From F22 sp963675625 (GTDB lineage: Bacteria > Bacteroidota > Bacteroidia > Bacteroidales > Bacteroidaceae), in assembly GCA_963675625.1 (NCBI GenBank), contig OY776497.1, positions 1,054,001 to 1,118,000 of the forward strand: a stretch of 64,000 nucleotides of DNA, written 5' to 3'. The notes under the pieces are model-generated. The model did not search any database. It saw only the letters and a program-made list of their open reading frames with translations, and had not been told where the DNA came from. Both the position numbers and the translations under genes were made by a program. Shown here piece by piece: positions 8,838-21,237 of this stretch; position 1 is the stretch's first letter, and each line of letters begins with the position of its first letter.

Positions 8838-9443
8838 TTAACGACGACAAGGTGCATCACCTCCCTTATTTGGCTGATGATTTCGCCCCATTTGTCGATG
8901 AATGCCCTTTTTACAATGGTGTGAGCCTTGTACAGATTTCAAAGCAGCAGCTGTTTGCTTTACTGTCAAAATACCAGAGAATTTCTTGTAATACTTCTTT
9001 GTTACATCAAGACGGTTTTGCTGTGCAGTAAAATGGTTTTCAATCATTTCTTTTACTTCTGCATCGGTTTTACCCTCAAAATTTTCAGGGAGACCACCCA
9101 TCTTGCCACATGTAGGTTGAGAATGCATACGGTGAGCAGGGCGTGAACCCTCAGCAGCTATTTTATCTGCAGAATCTTTGCGAGCTTCTCTACGAGCCTT
9201 CATCTTTTGCTTAGCTTCTGCAGGAAGTGCATTATAGAGATCATTTTCAAAACTAATGTACATAGGGATAAACTTTGCCTTTGTAGCATCGTCAATCATT
9301 AATTTCTTTGCAACCATTTGAGCTTTTAGTTCAACACGTTGTTCACGAGTCATGTCAGACATTTTAGCACGCCCTTCTTGAGCCATTGCTGAAGAAGTTG
9401 CTAACAAAGCAAGCGATGCGATAAGAATTGTTTTCAGTTTCAT
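8838..9443 (-). CDS. Secreted His/Cys-rich protein, DUF4890/Spy-like
   Basis: A 201-residue exported protein with a signal peptide (MKLKTILIASLALLATSSAMA, cleavage about residue 21). The mature part is basic and helical: two similar blocks, MTREQRVELKAQMVAKKLMIDD and AQQNRLDVTKKYYKKFSGIL, resemble the LTxxQ-like repeats of Spy/CpxP and Bacteroidetes DUF4890 proteins. A central HRMHSQPTCGKMGG and a C-terminal HHCKKGIHRQMGRNHQ hold His, Cys and Met that could bind metal. The frame continues to an upstream ATG at 9530, but only ATG 9443 opens directly into the signal peptide. Family placement is tentative. Confidence 0.65.
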   Translation of the reverse strand: MKLKTILIASLALLATSSAMAQEGRAKMSDMTREQRVELKAQMVAKKLMIDDATKAKFIPMYISFENDLYNALPAEAKQKMKARREARKDSADKIAAEGSRPAHRMHSQPTCGKMGGLPENFEGKTDAEVKEMIENHFTAQQNRLDVTKKYYKKFSGILTVKQTAAALKSVQGSHHCKKGIHRQMGRNHQPNKGGDAPCRR

Positions 9444-9639
9444 ATTTCTATCATTTAAAAGATTTGTAACTTTCCGTTTTATTCTATATGGATATCGAGT
9501 ACTCATGACGTCCAAAATATAAGTGAACAACTATATCATGTCATTCAGTATTTAGAGTACCTTACAACGTAATAGTTTAACCAAAATGATTATTTTAACT
9601 ATTGTTTTTGTTTTAACAACAAAGTAACCACATATATAA

Positions 9640-9750
9640 AACCTCACGCACCTTAATAACACACCTAGATATTATACTTACTCACGATATTTATGGTATG
9701 TTCCCTCTGACGAAGAAGTAGCCCAAGAAGTCGTACAAACAAAAGCGTAA
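9640..9750 (+). pseudogene. Short open stretch without a start, possible gene remnant
   Basis: This 36-codon frame between two stops has no ATG, GTG or TTG start. Its last 18 codons read WYVPSDEEVAQEVVQTKA, which looks protein-like, and a plus-strand terminator follows 26 bases later. It may be the tail of a lost gene or chance. Confidence 0.2.
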
Positions 9751-9775
9751 CCCTCTAGCATTATATGGGATATAG

Positions 9776-9810
9776 AAGAGACTCCACAGGTTGGAGTCTC
9801 TTTTCTTTTG
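9776..9810 (+). terminator. Orphan plus-strand terminator
   Basis: Arms 9778-9786 and 9792-9800 (9 bp, GAGACTCCA) are followed by TTTTCTTTTG, a good plus-strand U tract. No plus-strand gene precedes it: the nearest annotated gene upstream runs the other way. Confidence 0.65.
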
Positions 9811-9877
9811 CGCCTACAAATATGTGACTTTATCTACTATAATCATATCTTGTCAAAGTAGAATATAAGTTGACTAT

Positions 9878-9957
9878 AGGACACTCCCAGTCAAAGTACG
9901 CGAACTTTGATATCGAAGTTGGTGAACAACGACTGACGAATACATGATTAGTGTCCT
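9878..9957. other. Nested inverted-repeat element, possible structured RNA
   Basis: Outer arms AGGACACT (9878-9885) and AGTGTCCT (9950-9957) enclose either CAGTC/GACTG (9888-9892, 9931-9935) or the hairpin TCAAAGT/ACTTTGA (9891-9897, 9904-9910). The inner options overlap by two bases and so exclude each other. There is no coding frame. It lies beyond the rRNA terminator. Confidence 0.4.
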
Positions 9958-10015
9958 GTGCAAAAAGAAATAGTTATACACATACTTGTGCATAACCCAT
10001 TCCCCCTGTGTATAA

Positions 10016-10057
10016 GACAAAAAAAGAGACCTCCGAGATACATATCTCGAAGGCCTC
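10016..10057 (-). terminator. Terminator of the rRNA operon
   Basis: Arms 10026-10039 and 10044-10057 form a 14-bp stem that needs two G-U pairs on the minus strand (these are A-C mismatches on the plus strand), followed on the minus strand by seven or more T. It begins 7 to 10 bases after the 5S 3' end. Confidence 0.85.
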
Positions 10058-10063
10058 ACTAAA

Positions 10064-10170
<107 letters not shown>

Positions 10171-10231
10171 TAAATAAGGTAGACATATCGTACAAACAAA
10201 TATCATTACTAAAGTAAAGAACATATACTAG

Positions 10232-13110
<2,879 letters not shown>

Positions 13111-13273
13111 ATACTCATTTAGTATTGCTACTAAATGCGCTCGTATAAATTCGTTACTTTACGGTTAATCTATCATTTACATGATTTCATAACAGAAAAT
13201 TGGTTGTACAATATGTCAAAGATCAATCTGAATAACGCCTCGATCCTATCTAGAATCAAATGATTATTCCAAG

Positions 13274-13347
13274 TGGAGAATATCGGATTCGAACCGATGA
13301 CCCCCTGCGTGCAAGGCAGGTGCTCTAGCCAGCTGAGCTAATCCCCC
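13274..13347 (-). tRNA. tRNA-Ala (TGC)
   Basis: 74 bases between 16S and 23S. The minus strand starts GGGGGATTAGCTCAG, has anticodon loop CTTGCAC (anticodon TGC), a GGTTCGAATCC T-arm, and closes the acceptor stem with TATTCTCCA. The CCA triplet appears encoded at the 3' end. Confidence 0.95.
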
Positions 13348-13354
13348 AGTAAAG

Positions 13355-13428
13355 TAGTCCCACGCAGATTTGAACTGCGGACCTCTACATTATCAGTGTA
13401 GCGCTCTAACCAACTGAGCTATAGGACT
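13355..13428 (-). tRNA. tRNA-Ile (GAT)
   Basis: 74 bases just downstream of 16S, 7 bases before tRNA-Ala in transcript order. Acceptor arms AGTCCTA and TGGGACT pair with one G-U; the anticodon loop CTGATAA gives anticodon GAT; the T-arm holds GTTCAAATC. Standard Ile-Ala spacer pair. Confidence 0.95.
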
Positions 13429-13570
13429 AGTTCAAAATAATCTGCTGTGTGATGGTACTCAGCTTCTTACTTTCTCTTATTTTATTTTATAACAACAAGC
13501 AAGTGTACAAGCTTATCAAACCGATAAGGGTAATATACTTGACACCTTTAAGTGTAATTAGTCATCTCTC

Positions 13571-15094
<1,524 letters not shown>

Positions 15095-15369
15095 AAAAAT
15101 ATTATTTCACGATATACATATTATATATATATAACATGCACATCTAAGTTGATCTGTTTAATCAAGATGACCTGATTTCAAGTATTGGATTACACCTGTT
15201 TCAATATTAATATTGACGGTTTAATAATTGCTATTATAAAAATCATAATAGCCTTGTACTACTTGTTGTTATGTAAATATCTTCAAAGAACACTTTTCTT
15301 TTTTTGTCTAGCTCTCCGCATGGTAGCTGGTTCACCATTGCAAACCTTGTTTCTTTCGGAAAGCGGATG

Positions 15370-15401
15370 CAAAGATACAAGCTTTTAATTTACGCTCCAA
15401 A
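15370..15401 (-). promoter_or_regulatory. rRNA promoter P2 (proximal): TTTG, N20, TATCTTTG
   Basis: On the minus strand TTTG (plus 15398-15401) and TATCTTTG (plus 15370-15377) are exactly 20 bases apart, an ideal Bacteroidetes promoter. It lies about 275 bases before mature 16S, so the transcript has a long processed leader. Confidence 0.8.
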
Positions 15402-15535
15402 TTATTTGAGCAGAAAATTTGAACTTTATTTTTGAACCGAAACTCAAAACGTATCCAAGCAAATACAAACACAAAACTAGAAGAATCAATGCGGTTGGTT
15501 AACCGCAGGCACCCCGTTTCCTGATTGCGGATGCA

Positions 15536-15565
15536 AAAGTAGGGCTTTTAAACATACACACCAAA
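15536..15565 (-). promoter_or_regulatory. rRNA promoter P1 (distal): TTTG, about 18 bp, TACTTTTG-like
   Basis: A second promoter-like pair lies about 165 bases upstream of the first: a TTTTG-type -7 box starting near plus 15536 and TTTG at plus 15562-15565 on the minus strand. The flanking text (GCGGATGCAAA) repeats that of the proximal promoter, which supports a tandem arrangement. Exact -7 ends are less sure. Confidence 0.55.
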
Positions 15566-16137
15566 TAAATACAACAGAAATGTCACAAGAAGATGGGCTT
15601 TTAACAGAAAAAGACAATGAAAAGGCGAGACAAGGAAAGAACACATTATATATATAACACAAAGGAGGAGAAGCGATGTGCGCAATAGGTACTCAAGAGG
15701 GCGCGAAGCTATGGCAGAAAAAGACGGAGTAGTATGAGAACGACCTACTCTACATGCATAGCAGGTACATCTCCTTTATAGAAAACGACGTGGTCTATAG
15801 GGAGGAACGCTGCTAAGAGTAAGGAGAAACGGGGGAAGAAAGCTATAGAACACTTCATAACACTACTCACAAACAGATTAAGACTTCATTTTTTAGCACA
15901 TAAAAAGATTTTAACGAAACGACTAAACGACTATTCTAACACTAGCAAACACGACAACAAAAGCTCATTTTATCGGTATCACCGATAAAACCGCCACATT
16001 CATTCACTTTTATTCCAAACATAACCGCCACTTCAAAAAACACAATATAATGTAACAGACCAATAAATCAAGTTAATTATTTTTAGACTACTATATGATA
16101 ATGATGTGAGCAAGTAGGAAATAAAAAAGAGAATGCC
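15566..16137. other. Intergenic region upstream of the rRNA promoters
   Basis: This 570-base stretch has no convincing gene. It contains an 18-codon frame at 15676-15732 with an AAAGGAGG site before its ATG, unusual here but unsupported otherwise, and a perfect palindrome at 15968-15990. The rest is AT-rich with no clear repeats. Confidence 0.6.
15968..15990. repeat. Perfect 10-bp palindrome with 3-base spacer
   Basis: TTTTATCGGT (15968-15977) and ACCGATAAAA (15981-15990) pair fully around ATC. No T tract follows on either strand, so an operator is more likely than a terminator. It is 220 bases before the DUF3575 operon. Confidence 0.5.
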
Positions 16138-16145
16138 TATATTTG
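16138..16145 (+). promoter_or_regulatory. -7 box of the DUF3575 operon (TATATTTG)
   Basis: TATATTTG fits TAnnTTTG and would start transcription near 16152, 60 bases before the first ATG. There is no TTTG at the expected -33 position, so the promoter may need an activator. Confidence 0.5.
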
Positions 16146-16210
16146 CACTTGGTATTATGTACGAGTAAAAAGCAACTTGCACTTTAATTAACAACCGAGC
16201 AGGGGCAGAA

Positions 16211-17026
16211 ATGCAATTATTCCATTTTATGACAGCAAATAAATTATGGCGCATATTGGCACTTATATGCGTACTACCAGTGACTTACACTTCTGCACAG
16301 CAGAGGTTTCTTGAAAAGAATTTCACGTTCAAAGAGAGACTAGCTCTAAAAACCAATGCGGTTGACTGGCTACTTATGACTCCAAATGTCGGGATTGAAT
16401 TTGACCTCAATCCAAGTGAGCAAAATAAATATACGCTTTCTCTCTCTGGGAAATATAATTGGGATACGTCAGCCTCATCGACGTATACCCCATACATGGT
16501 GTACAATATTTCTGAAGTTAGACTTGAAGCTAGAAGGTATTACCGCACTCAACAAATTCAGTTAACTGGAGTAAAGGATAACAACCAATCTCCAATTAGT
16601 CGTGTAGTAGAAAAAGGACTAGAAGGCATCCAACGTCTCTTTGCAGTAAAAAGCAAAGGATTCCCCAAATTTTGGCGCGCATACTATGCTGGTCTTTTTG
16701 TAAACAGTCTAAAATACACATATAAGTATAGCCGATATGGATATCAAGGCGAGGGCTTTGGTGCGGGAATCAGTTGGGGTATGGGAATGCCTTTGTACCA
16801 ATTATCAAACGGTTCTGCAATTGATTTTGAAATTGGGGCTAGCGTTGGAGCTGCTCATATCAAATACGACAAATTCATCAGAAACCGCGAAGCCGATTCT
16901 TATGAAGTGATAGACAGCAAAGCTGACCACTGGACCATGCTTGCACCAGGAGTGAGTGAATTACGTATTGCATTTGTATATCGCTTTGCGTCAATTAGTA
17001 AAAAATATAAGACTATACACCGATGA
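16211..17026 (+). CDS. DUF3575-type outer-membrane-associated protein
   Basis: A 271-residue exported protein. The signal peptide ends near TYTSAQ (residue 30); the start could also be the ATG at 16229, which gives a shorter n-region. The segment LALKTNAVDWLLMTPNVGIE (residues 44-63) is the DUF3575 signature (KTN...PN.G.E), and the rest alternates like a small membrane barrel. DUF3575 proteins are often encoded near pilus or fimbrillin genes in Bacteroidales. First gene of a five-gene operon; its stop overlaps the next start as ATGA. Molecular role unknown. Confidence 0.75.
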   Translation: MQLFHFMTANKLWRILALICVLPVTYTSAQQRFLEKNFTFKERLALKTNAVDWLLMTPNVGIEFDLNPSEQNKYTLSLSGKYNWDTSASSTYTPYMVYNISEVRLEARRYYRTQQIQLTGVKDNNQSPISRVVEKGLEGIQRLFAVKSKGFPKFWRAYYAGLFVNSLKYTYKYSRYGYQGEGFGAGISWGMGMPLYQLSNGSAIDFEIGASVGAAHIKYDKFIRNREADSYEVIDSKADHWTMLAPGVSELRIAFVYRFASISKKYKTIHR

Positions 17027-18231
17027 AAAATAGATATATTATCTGGAAGATAAATGCATTTCTAATAAGTTCGCTATTTATGGGATGTACAGAAGTTGAT
17101 TTTAATAATTCAACAAGCACTATTCCGACAGCTACATTTGATCTATCATGGCCAAATGATCCTTATTCAATACAGTCAGATTCACTGCTTATAATAACTA
17201 ATAGAATAATCGATACTTGGCGCACCGCAATGTTAGTCAAAGCTTCCAATGGAAATGGCGAGCTTCTATTTCCGATAGACAGCAATTCTCCTGATACAGC
17301 AGAAAATCAAGAATCAACTCCTATATCAAACTGGAAAGAGTGGCCATTAAGAAAAGGCGATTTCGATTTTATAGCCACAACAGCTAAGCAATCCACATAT
17401 ACTTTCAGTGATGTATCAGAATTGGAGAACGACTACAAAAAGAAATTAGCCAATATCAAAACATCATACAAGTTGTTCCCATTAAGCGACAACAGAATTC
17501 TTCAAGAAGGAGAATACTGGAACGATATCAATCAATATTCTGAAAGTGCAATTTATTTTGACAATACTGCAGGGCCTCTGTGCACACTCCGTAACGACTT
17601 TGTGAAAATAGAGCCAAATCAATCAAATAATATTTCATTAGAAGGGAATTACATTACACAACGAATTAATATTACCTTCCAAGCAAGAATAGAGACTGGT
17701 ATAAATGTACAAAGTACACTCGCAGAACTCGCGGGCATTCCTATAACCGTATATCCTGCTTCAGCAGGTTTTTCAAAAGACAATACCTGCAAAGTGATTG
17801 TACGCCCATCAATAACCAGTCAAGTTGCATTACCTACACCTATAACTATAGGAGAAGGAGCTGAATCGGCGACAATCGAAGCCAATCTAGTAACTTTTTC
17901 TACTAGCATTGACGTGATTTCTTGGATACGCAACAAAAGTAGTACTGCCGACAGTGGATCTGGTATATTGTCTATTGCATTAACATGTCAATTTACTGAC
18001 GGTACTGGAAGCACACAAACGAAAACATATCAAGGAAAAATCAACCTGTATAACACCCTCGCAAAATTGAATCCATCAGAGTATGCAGGCAAAGTAGATG
18101 GAATCACCCTATACAAAAACAAGAATGCTTTGATAGACATATCTATTTCTGATATGATGACAATGACTAAACAAGGTATAACAACCACAACAACAAGTAC
18201 AACTCCAGATAAATGGATGGTTAATAAATAA
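17023..18231 (+). CDS. Lipoprotein, DUF5119-like
   Basis: A 402-residue surface or periplasmic lipoprotein. The lipobox is FMGC with the lipidated cysteine at residue 22, followed by acidic residues at E24 and D26 that could act as a surface export signal. Residues 35-110 (TFDLSWPND, LLFPIDS, WPLRKGDFDFIATT) follow the DUF5119 pattern seen beside fimbrillin genes; the remainder is beta-rich and could be a second fimbrillin-like sandwich. It ends in a Thr-rich tract before DKWMVNK. It is translationally coupled to the gene before it by the 4-base overlap. Role as an anchor is inference. Confidence 0.65.
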   Translation: MKNRYIIWKINAFLISSLFMGCTEVDFNNSTSTIPTATFDLSWPNDPYSIQSDSLLIITNRIIDTWRTAMLVKASNGNGELLFPIDSNSPDTAENQESTPISNWKEWPLRKGDFDFIATTAKQSTYTFSDVSELENDYKKKLANIKTSYKLFPLSDNRILQEGEYWNDINQYSESAIYFDNTAGPLCTLRNDFVKIEPNQSNNISLEGNYITQRINITFQARIETGINVQSTLAELAGIPITVYPASAGFSKDNTCKVIVRPSITSQVALPTPITIGEGAESATIEANLVTFSTSIDVISWIRNKSSTADSGSGILSIALTCQFTDGTGSTQTKTYQGKINLYNTLAKLNPSEYAGKVDGITLYKNKNALIDISISDMMTMTKQGITTTTTSTTPDKWMVNK

Positions 18232-18256
18232 ATCACCTTTTTAGACTATTGAGATA

Positions 18257-18835
18257 ATGAATAACTTAACACAAAAAAGGATTATATGGTTGTTTACAGC
18301 CATGATTTCAGTAATTGTATTCCCCAAGATAGCTAATGCACAACAAGTAGCTATCCATACAGACGTGATGCAAGATGCGCTCAAAATTCCAAATTTAGGA
18401 TTGGAGTTGTATATAGACGATGCCCATACTGTACAATTTTCAGCTTTTGCCACTAGTGGTCCATGGACTATGGATATGAAAGCTGGAGGTGTACAAGCCA
18501 CATACCGATACTGGCTAAGCGGACGTGCTTTAACTAGAGAATTTATAGGTCTTAATAGTTTATTTACGACATATAGATATACAAACAAAAGCAACAGAAT
18601 CAGAAAAGGCGATGCTGTTGGTCTTGGATTTGCTTTCGGTTATGCATGGCCTTTAACTAAACGTATGAGCTTAACTGCTCATAGTAGTCTAGGGGTAGCT
18701 TACTATCGTCAAAAAGAGCACTACAGTTATGACGATATCACTAGTTTATGGGAGCATGATCAGTTCCCTAATTCTAAAGGTTTATGTCTTGTCCCTTTGA
18801 ACTTTGGAGTGACCATCAGTTATATCATTAAATAA
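18257..18835 (+). CDS. Second DUF3575-type protein
   Basis: A 192-residue exported protein, signal peptide ending near ANA-QQ (residue 25). The line VAIHTDVMQDALKIPNLGLE (about 28-47) matches the DUF3575 opening with HTD for KTN, and YRYWLSGRALTREFIGL (about 80-96) matches its middle part. It is shorter than the first DUF3575 protein in the operon and lacks that one's central insertion. It lies 25 bases after the lipoprotein gene and 10 bases before the OmpA-like gene, so it is co-transcribed. Barrel form is likely; function unknown. Confidence 0.75.
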   Translation: MNNLTQKRIIWLFTAMISVIVFPKIANAQQVAIHTDVMQDALKIPNLGLELYIDDAHTVQFSAFATSGPWTMDMKAGGVQATYRYWLSGRALTREFIGLNSLFTTYRYTNKSNRIRKGDAVGLGFAFGYAWPLTKRMSLTAHSSLGVAYYRQKEHYSYDDITSLWEHDQFPNSKGLCLVPLNFGVTISYIIK

Positions 18836-18845
18836 TTCATCCTAC

Positions 18846-21230
18846 ATGAAAAAATTATACTCATATAAATGCTTTATTGTATTCTCAATATGTATCGTAC
18901 TACATTGCATATCCATACCTACATGGGGACAAATAAAACATGTTCATGGTACTGTTATCAACACAGATACTAAAGGGGCCTTTGAGGGGGTAAATGTATA
19001 TGGATTTCATGATGCAGCTAAAGCAGAAGACTTATTTCGACGGTTAAACATGGGGAATATAAAGCAAATTGTGTCCCCAGATGCCAGTGCAGTAACCGAT
19101 CAATTGGGTGGATTCGAACTTGAATTATCAAGAAACGGAGGATTAATTTTTTATACACCAGGTGCTACACCTATCCTACGCAAACTAAATGGCGTCCTTC
19201 AGGTTAATGTTTCAATGGCTGGTGGTATACAACTTGAAGAAGTTACGATCAAGGCTCGTCTAACTAAACTGACCGCTTTGGCCGCAGAAACAACCAAATT
19301 GGGAAATAAAATGTATGTTGAAAATTTTCCTTTCCCAATTTTACAGAAATGGGGTAAAACCAATGCCCGATTATTGATCCAAAGTTTTTGTGTGCCTTGG
19401 GGATGGAGAGGAGACACTCTTCACGGTAGACGTAATGACACCGTGTTCATGAAACATATTGTGCGGGACGGTGAAGAGTATAAAACGACTCAAATTCGTC
19501 GTCAAAACTTTGAAAAGAGAAGAGATAAGCTTTTAGCAATGAGTGCCCATGCTCCAAGATTGACAGGACAATCAGACACAATATACTGGGTAGACTCGGT
19601 CACATTAAATCAACCAGAAAAACCATATATTGTCAAAGCAGTCGTTTTAGTTGAAGACTACCACCGGATATTAAGAAACGACACAATATTGTTAAGTACA
19701 GGGCGTAGCCGAGATCCAATGAAATATCTTGAATACAATTTCTGCGAAGCTTTAGATATGCAAACATATCGCATGCCACCTAAGAAAGAGAAGCGTGATG
19801 TTTCAGGCAATATTACACTTAGTTTCTTAGTAGGATCCTCGAAACTTGACCCTGAGAATCCCAATAATGAGATTCAGCTAAATAAGCTGCGTAAGGAACT
19901 ACATGACATTGTATATGGTGAGGAATCATCGCTTACATATTTACAAATAACAGGAGTCAGCTCTCCTGAAGGTAATTACCAAACAAATATACAACTGGGT
20001 AAAAAACGTGTTCTATTTGCTCGTCAAGAAATCACAAAATCAATTCCTAATACACACGTTGCAACAGATGCTGAAGCCATTGTTGCCGACTGGGGAGAAG
20101 TGGCCGACATTTTACGACAAGACACCCTAAATGATGAAGCACAAAAAATACAAGCCATTGTTGATAAATACAAAAACATCAATGATCAATATGTACAAAT
20201 TCGTAGACTTCCATTCTATAAAACGACAATTAACGACATACTGCCTAAATTACGAACAGTAAAATACAAATATAGATATGATATTTTCAGGAAGTTAACT
20301 CCAGAAGAAATCTTAAAGAAATACCAAACTAATCCAGATTATCATCAGTGTAAAGTACAAATTCCACTGTATGAATTTTGGTGGCTATTTCAACTTGTGA
20401 AAGACAAAAAAGAGCTTGAACACCTGTACAAGGCTGCAATTGCACAATCAACGCAAGTACTTGGAAAACCTGGTTGGGTACTTCCAGCCAACTTATTAGC
20501 AGAATCTTACTTGAGTCGTGACACTCTTGATCTAAACCTGCTTCAACCTTATATCAATTATAACATAGTTGAAGTTGATAAAGAGGTACGCAAATTATCT
20601 GGCAATGGAACAATCATTGTAAATCCACGCGGAGTTATTGTCAATCAAATTGCAATGCTTTTAAAGGCGCATGAGGTAAGTGAAGCAAGTAAACTTGTGC
20701 AAATGTTGCCCAACGATCAAAAGAATAAAGAAATAAAAAGTTACGTATATGCGTTGCTTGGTTACTATAAAGATCCAGATTATTATGATGGTATATACAA
20801 TGTACTAACTCATAGTACACCATTAAATAAAGTCGTCATTAACATGGCTTTCAATACAAGATATTATGATGAAAAAGCACTTGAAGCAATTGAAGAATTG
20901 CCTAAGCAAGATGCACTTGCTATGTATCTTAAAGCCATTGTTATGAGTCGATTGGATCCAAATGACACGTATACTCCAGCCATTACCCTTTTAATGGCAT
21001 TTGGTAAAGACAATAATTATATTGTAAAAGCTGCAGCAGATGGAGATATCTCGGATGAGTTATTTGAGCAAGCCTATGGTATGCTTGAATTTAACCCGCA
21101 GCTAGACATGGAAGGAAAAATTGCGAAATCTATGGAAAAAATCATCCTTGAAATGAAAGGTGATTTATGTCCAACAATATACAAGCAATTGACTGCGCAC
21201 GGTCATGCAAAGGATAAAAAGATGAGCTAA
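18846..21230 (+). CDS. Multidomain envelope protein with carboxypeptidase-regulatory-like and OmpA-like domains
   Basis: A 794-residue exported protein. After a signal peptide (to about residue 29, PTWG-Q) comes a carboxypeptidase D regulatory-like sandwich (about 32-130: HVHGTVINTDTKGAFEGVNV and EEVTIKARL). An OmpA-like domain follows at about 318-405, with SFLVGSSKLDPENP and then the peptidoglycan-binding line TGVSSPEGNYQTNIQLGKKR, which keeps the S...G...N...L..R pattern. The last 300 residues are helical and repeat-like (TPR-like). It would tie an outer-membrane structure to the cell wall. It sits between a DUF3575 gene and a barrel gene, 10 and 7 bases away. Confidence 0.7.
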   Translation: MKKLYSYKCFIVFSICIVLHCISIPTWGQIKHVHGTVINTDTKGAFEGVNVYGFHDAAKAEDLFRRLNMGNIKQIVSPDASAVTDQLGGFELELSRNGGLIFYTPGATPILRKLNGVLQVNVSMAGGIQLEEVTIKARLTKLTALAAETTKLGNKMYVENFPFPILQKWGKTNARLLIQSFCVPWGWRGDTLHGRRNDTVFMKHIVRDGEEYKTTQIRRQNFEKRRDKLLAMSAHAPRLTGQSDTIYWVDSVTLNQPEKPYIVKAVVLVEDYHRILRNDTILLSTGRSRDPMKYLEYNFCEALDMQTYRMPPKKEKRDVSGNITLSFLVGSSKLDPENPNNEIQLNKLRKELHDIVYGEESSLTYLQITGVSSPEGNYQTNIQLGKKRVLFARQEITKSIPNTHVATDAEAIVADWGEVADILRQDTLNDEAQKIQAIVDKYKNINDQYVQIRRLPFYKTTINDILPKLRTVKYKYRYDIFRKLTPEEILKKYQTNPDYHQCKVQIPLYEFWWLFQLVKDKKELEHLYKAAIAQSTQVLGKPGWVLPANLLAESYLSRDTLDLNLLQPYINYNIVEVDKEVRKLSGNGTIIVNPRGVIVNQIAMLLKAHEVSEASKLVQMLPNDQKNKEIKSYVYALLGYYKDPDYYDGIYNVLTHSTPLNKVVINMAFNTRYYDEKALEAIEELPKQDALAMYLKAIVMSRLDPNDTYTPAITLLMAFGKDNNYIVKAAADGDISDELFEQAYGMLEFNPQLDMEGKIAKSMEKIILEMKGDLCPTIYKQLTAHGHAKDKKMS

Positions 21231-21237
21231 TAGAATA

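Noticed and set aside
15185..15388. 67-codon frame in the rRNA leader region
   Set aside because: It runs antisense to the rRNA transcript through its proximal promoter and has no start signal.
15676..15732. 18-codon frame with a strong Shine-Dalgarno site
   Set aside because: Too short to support as a gene, no promoter seen on the plus strand; kept only as a point of interest.
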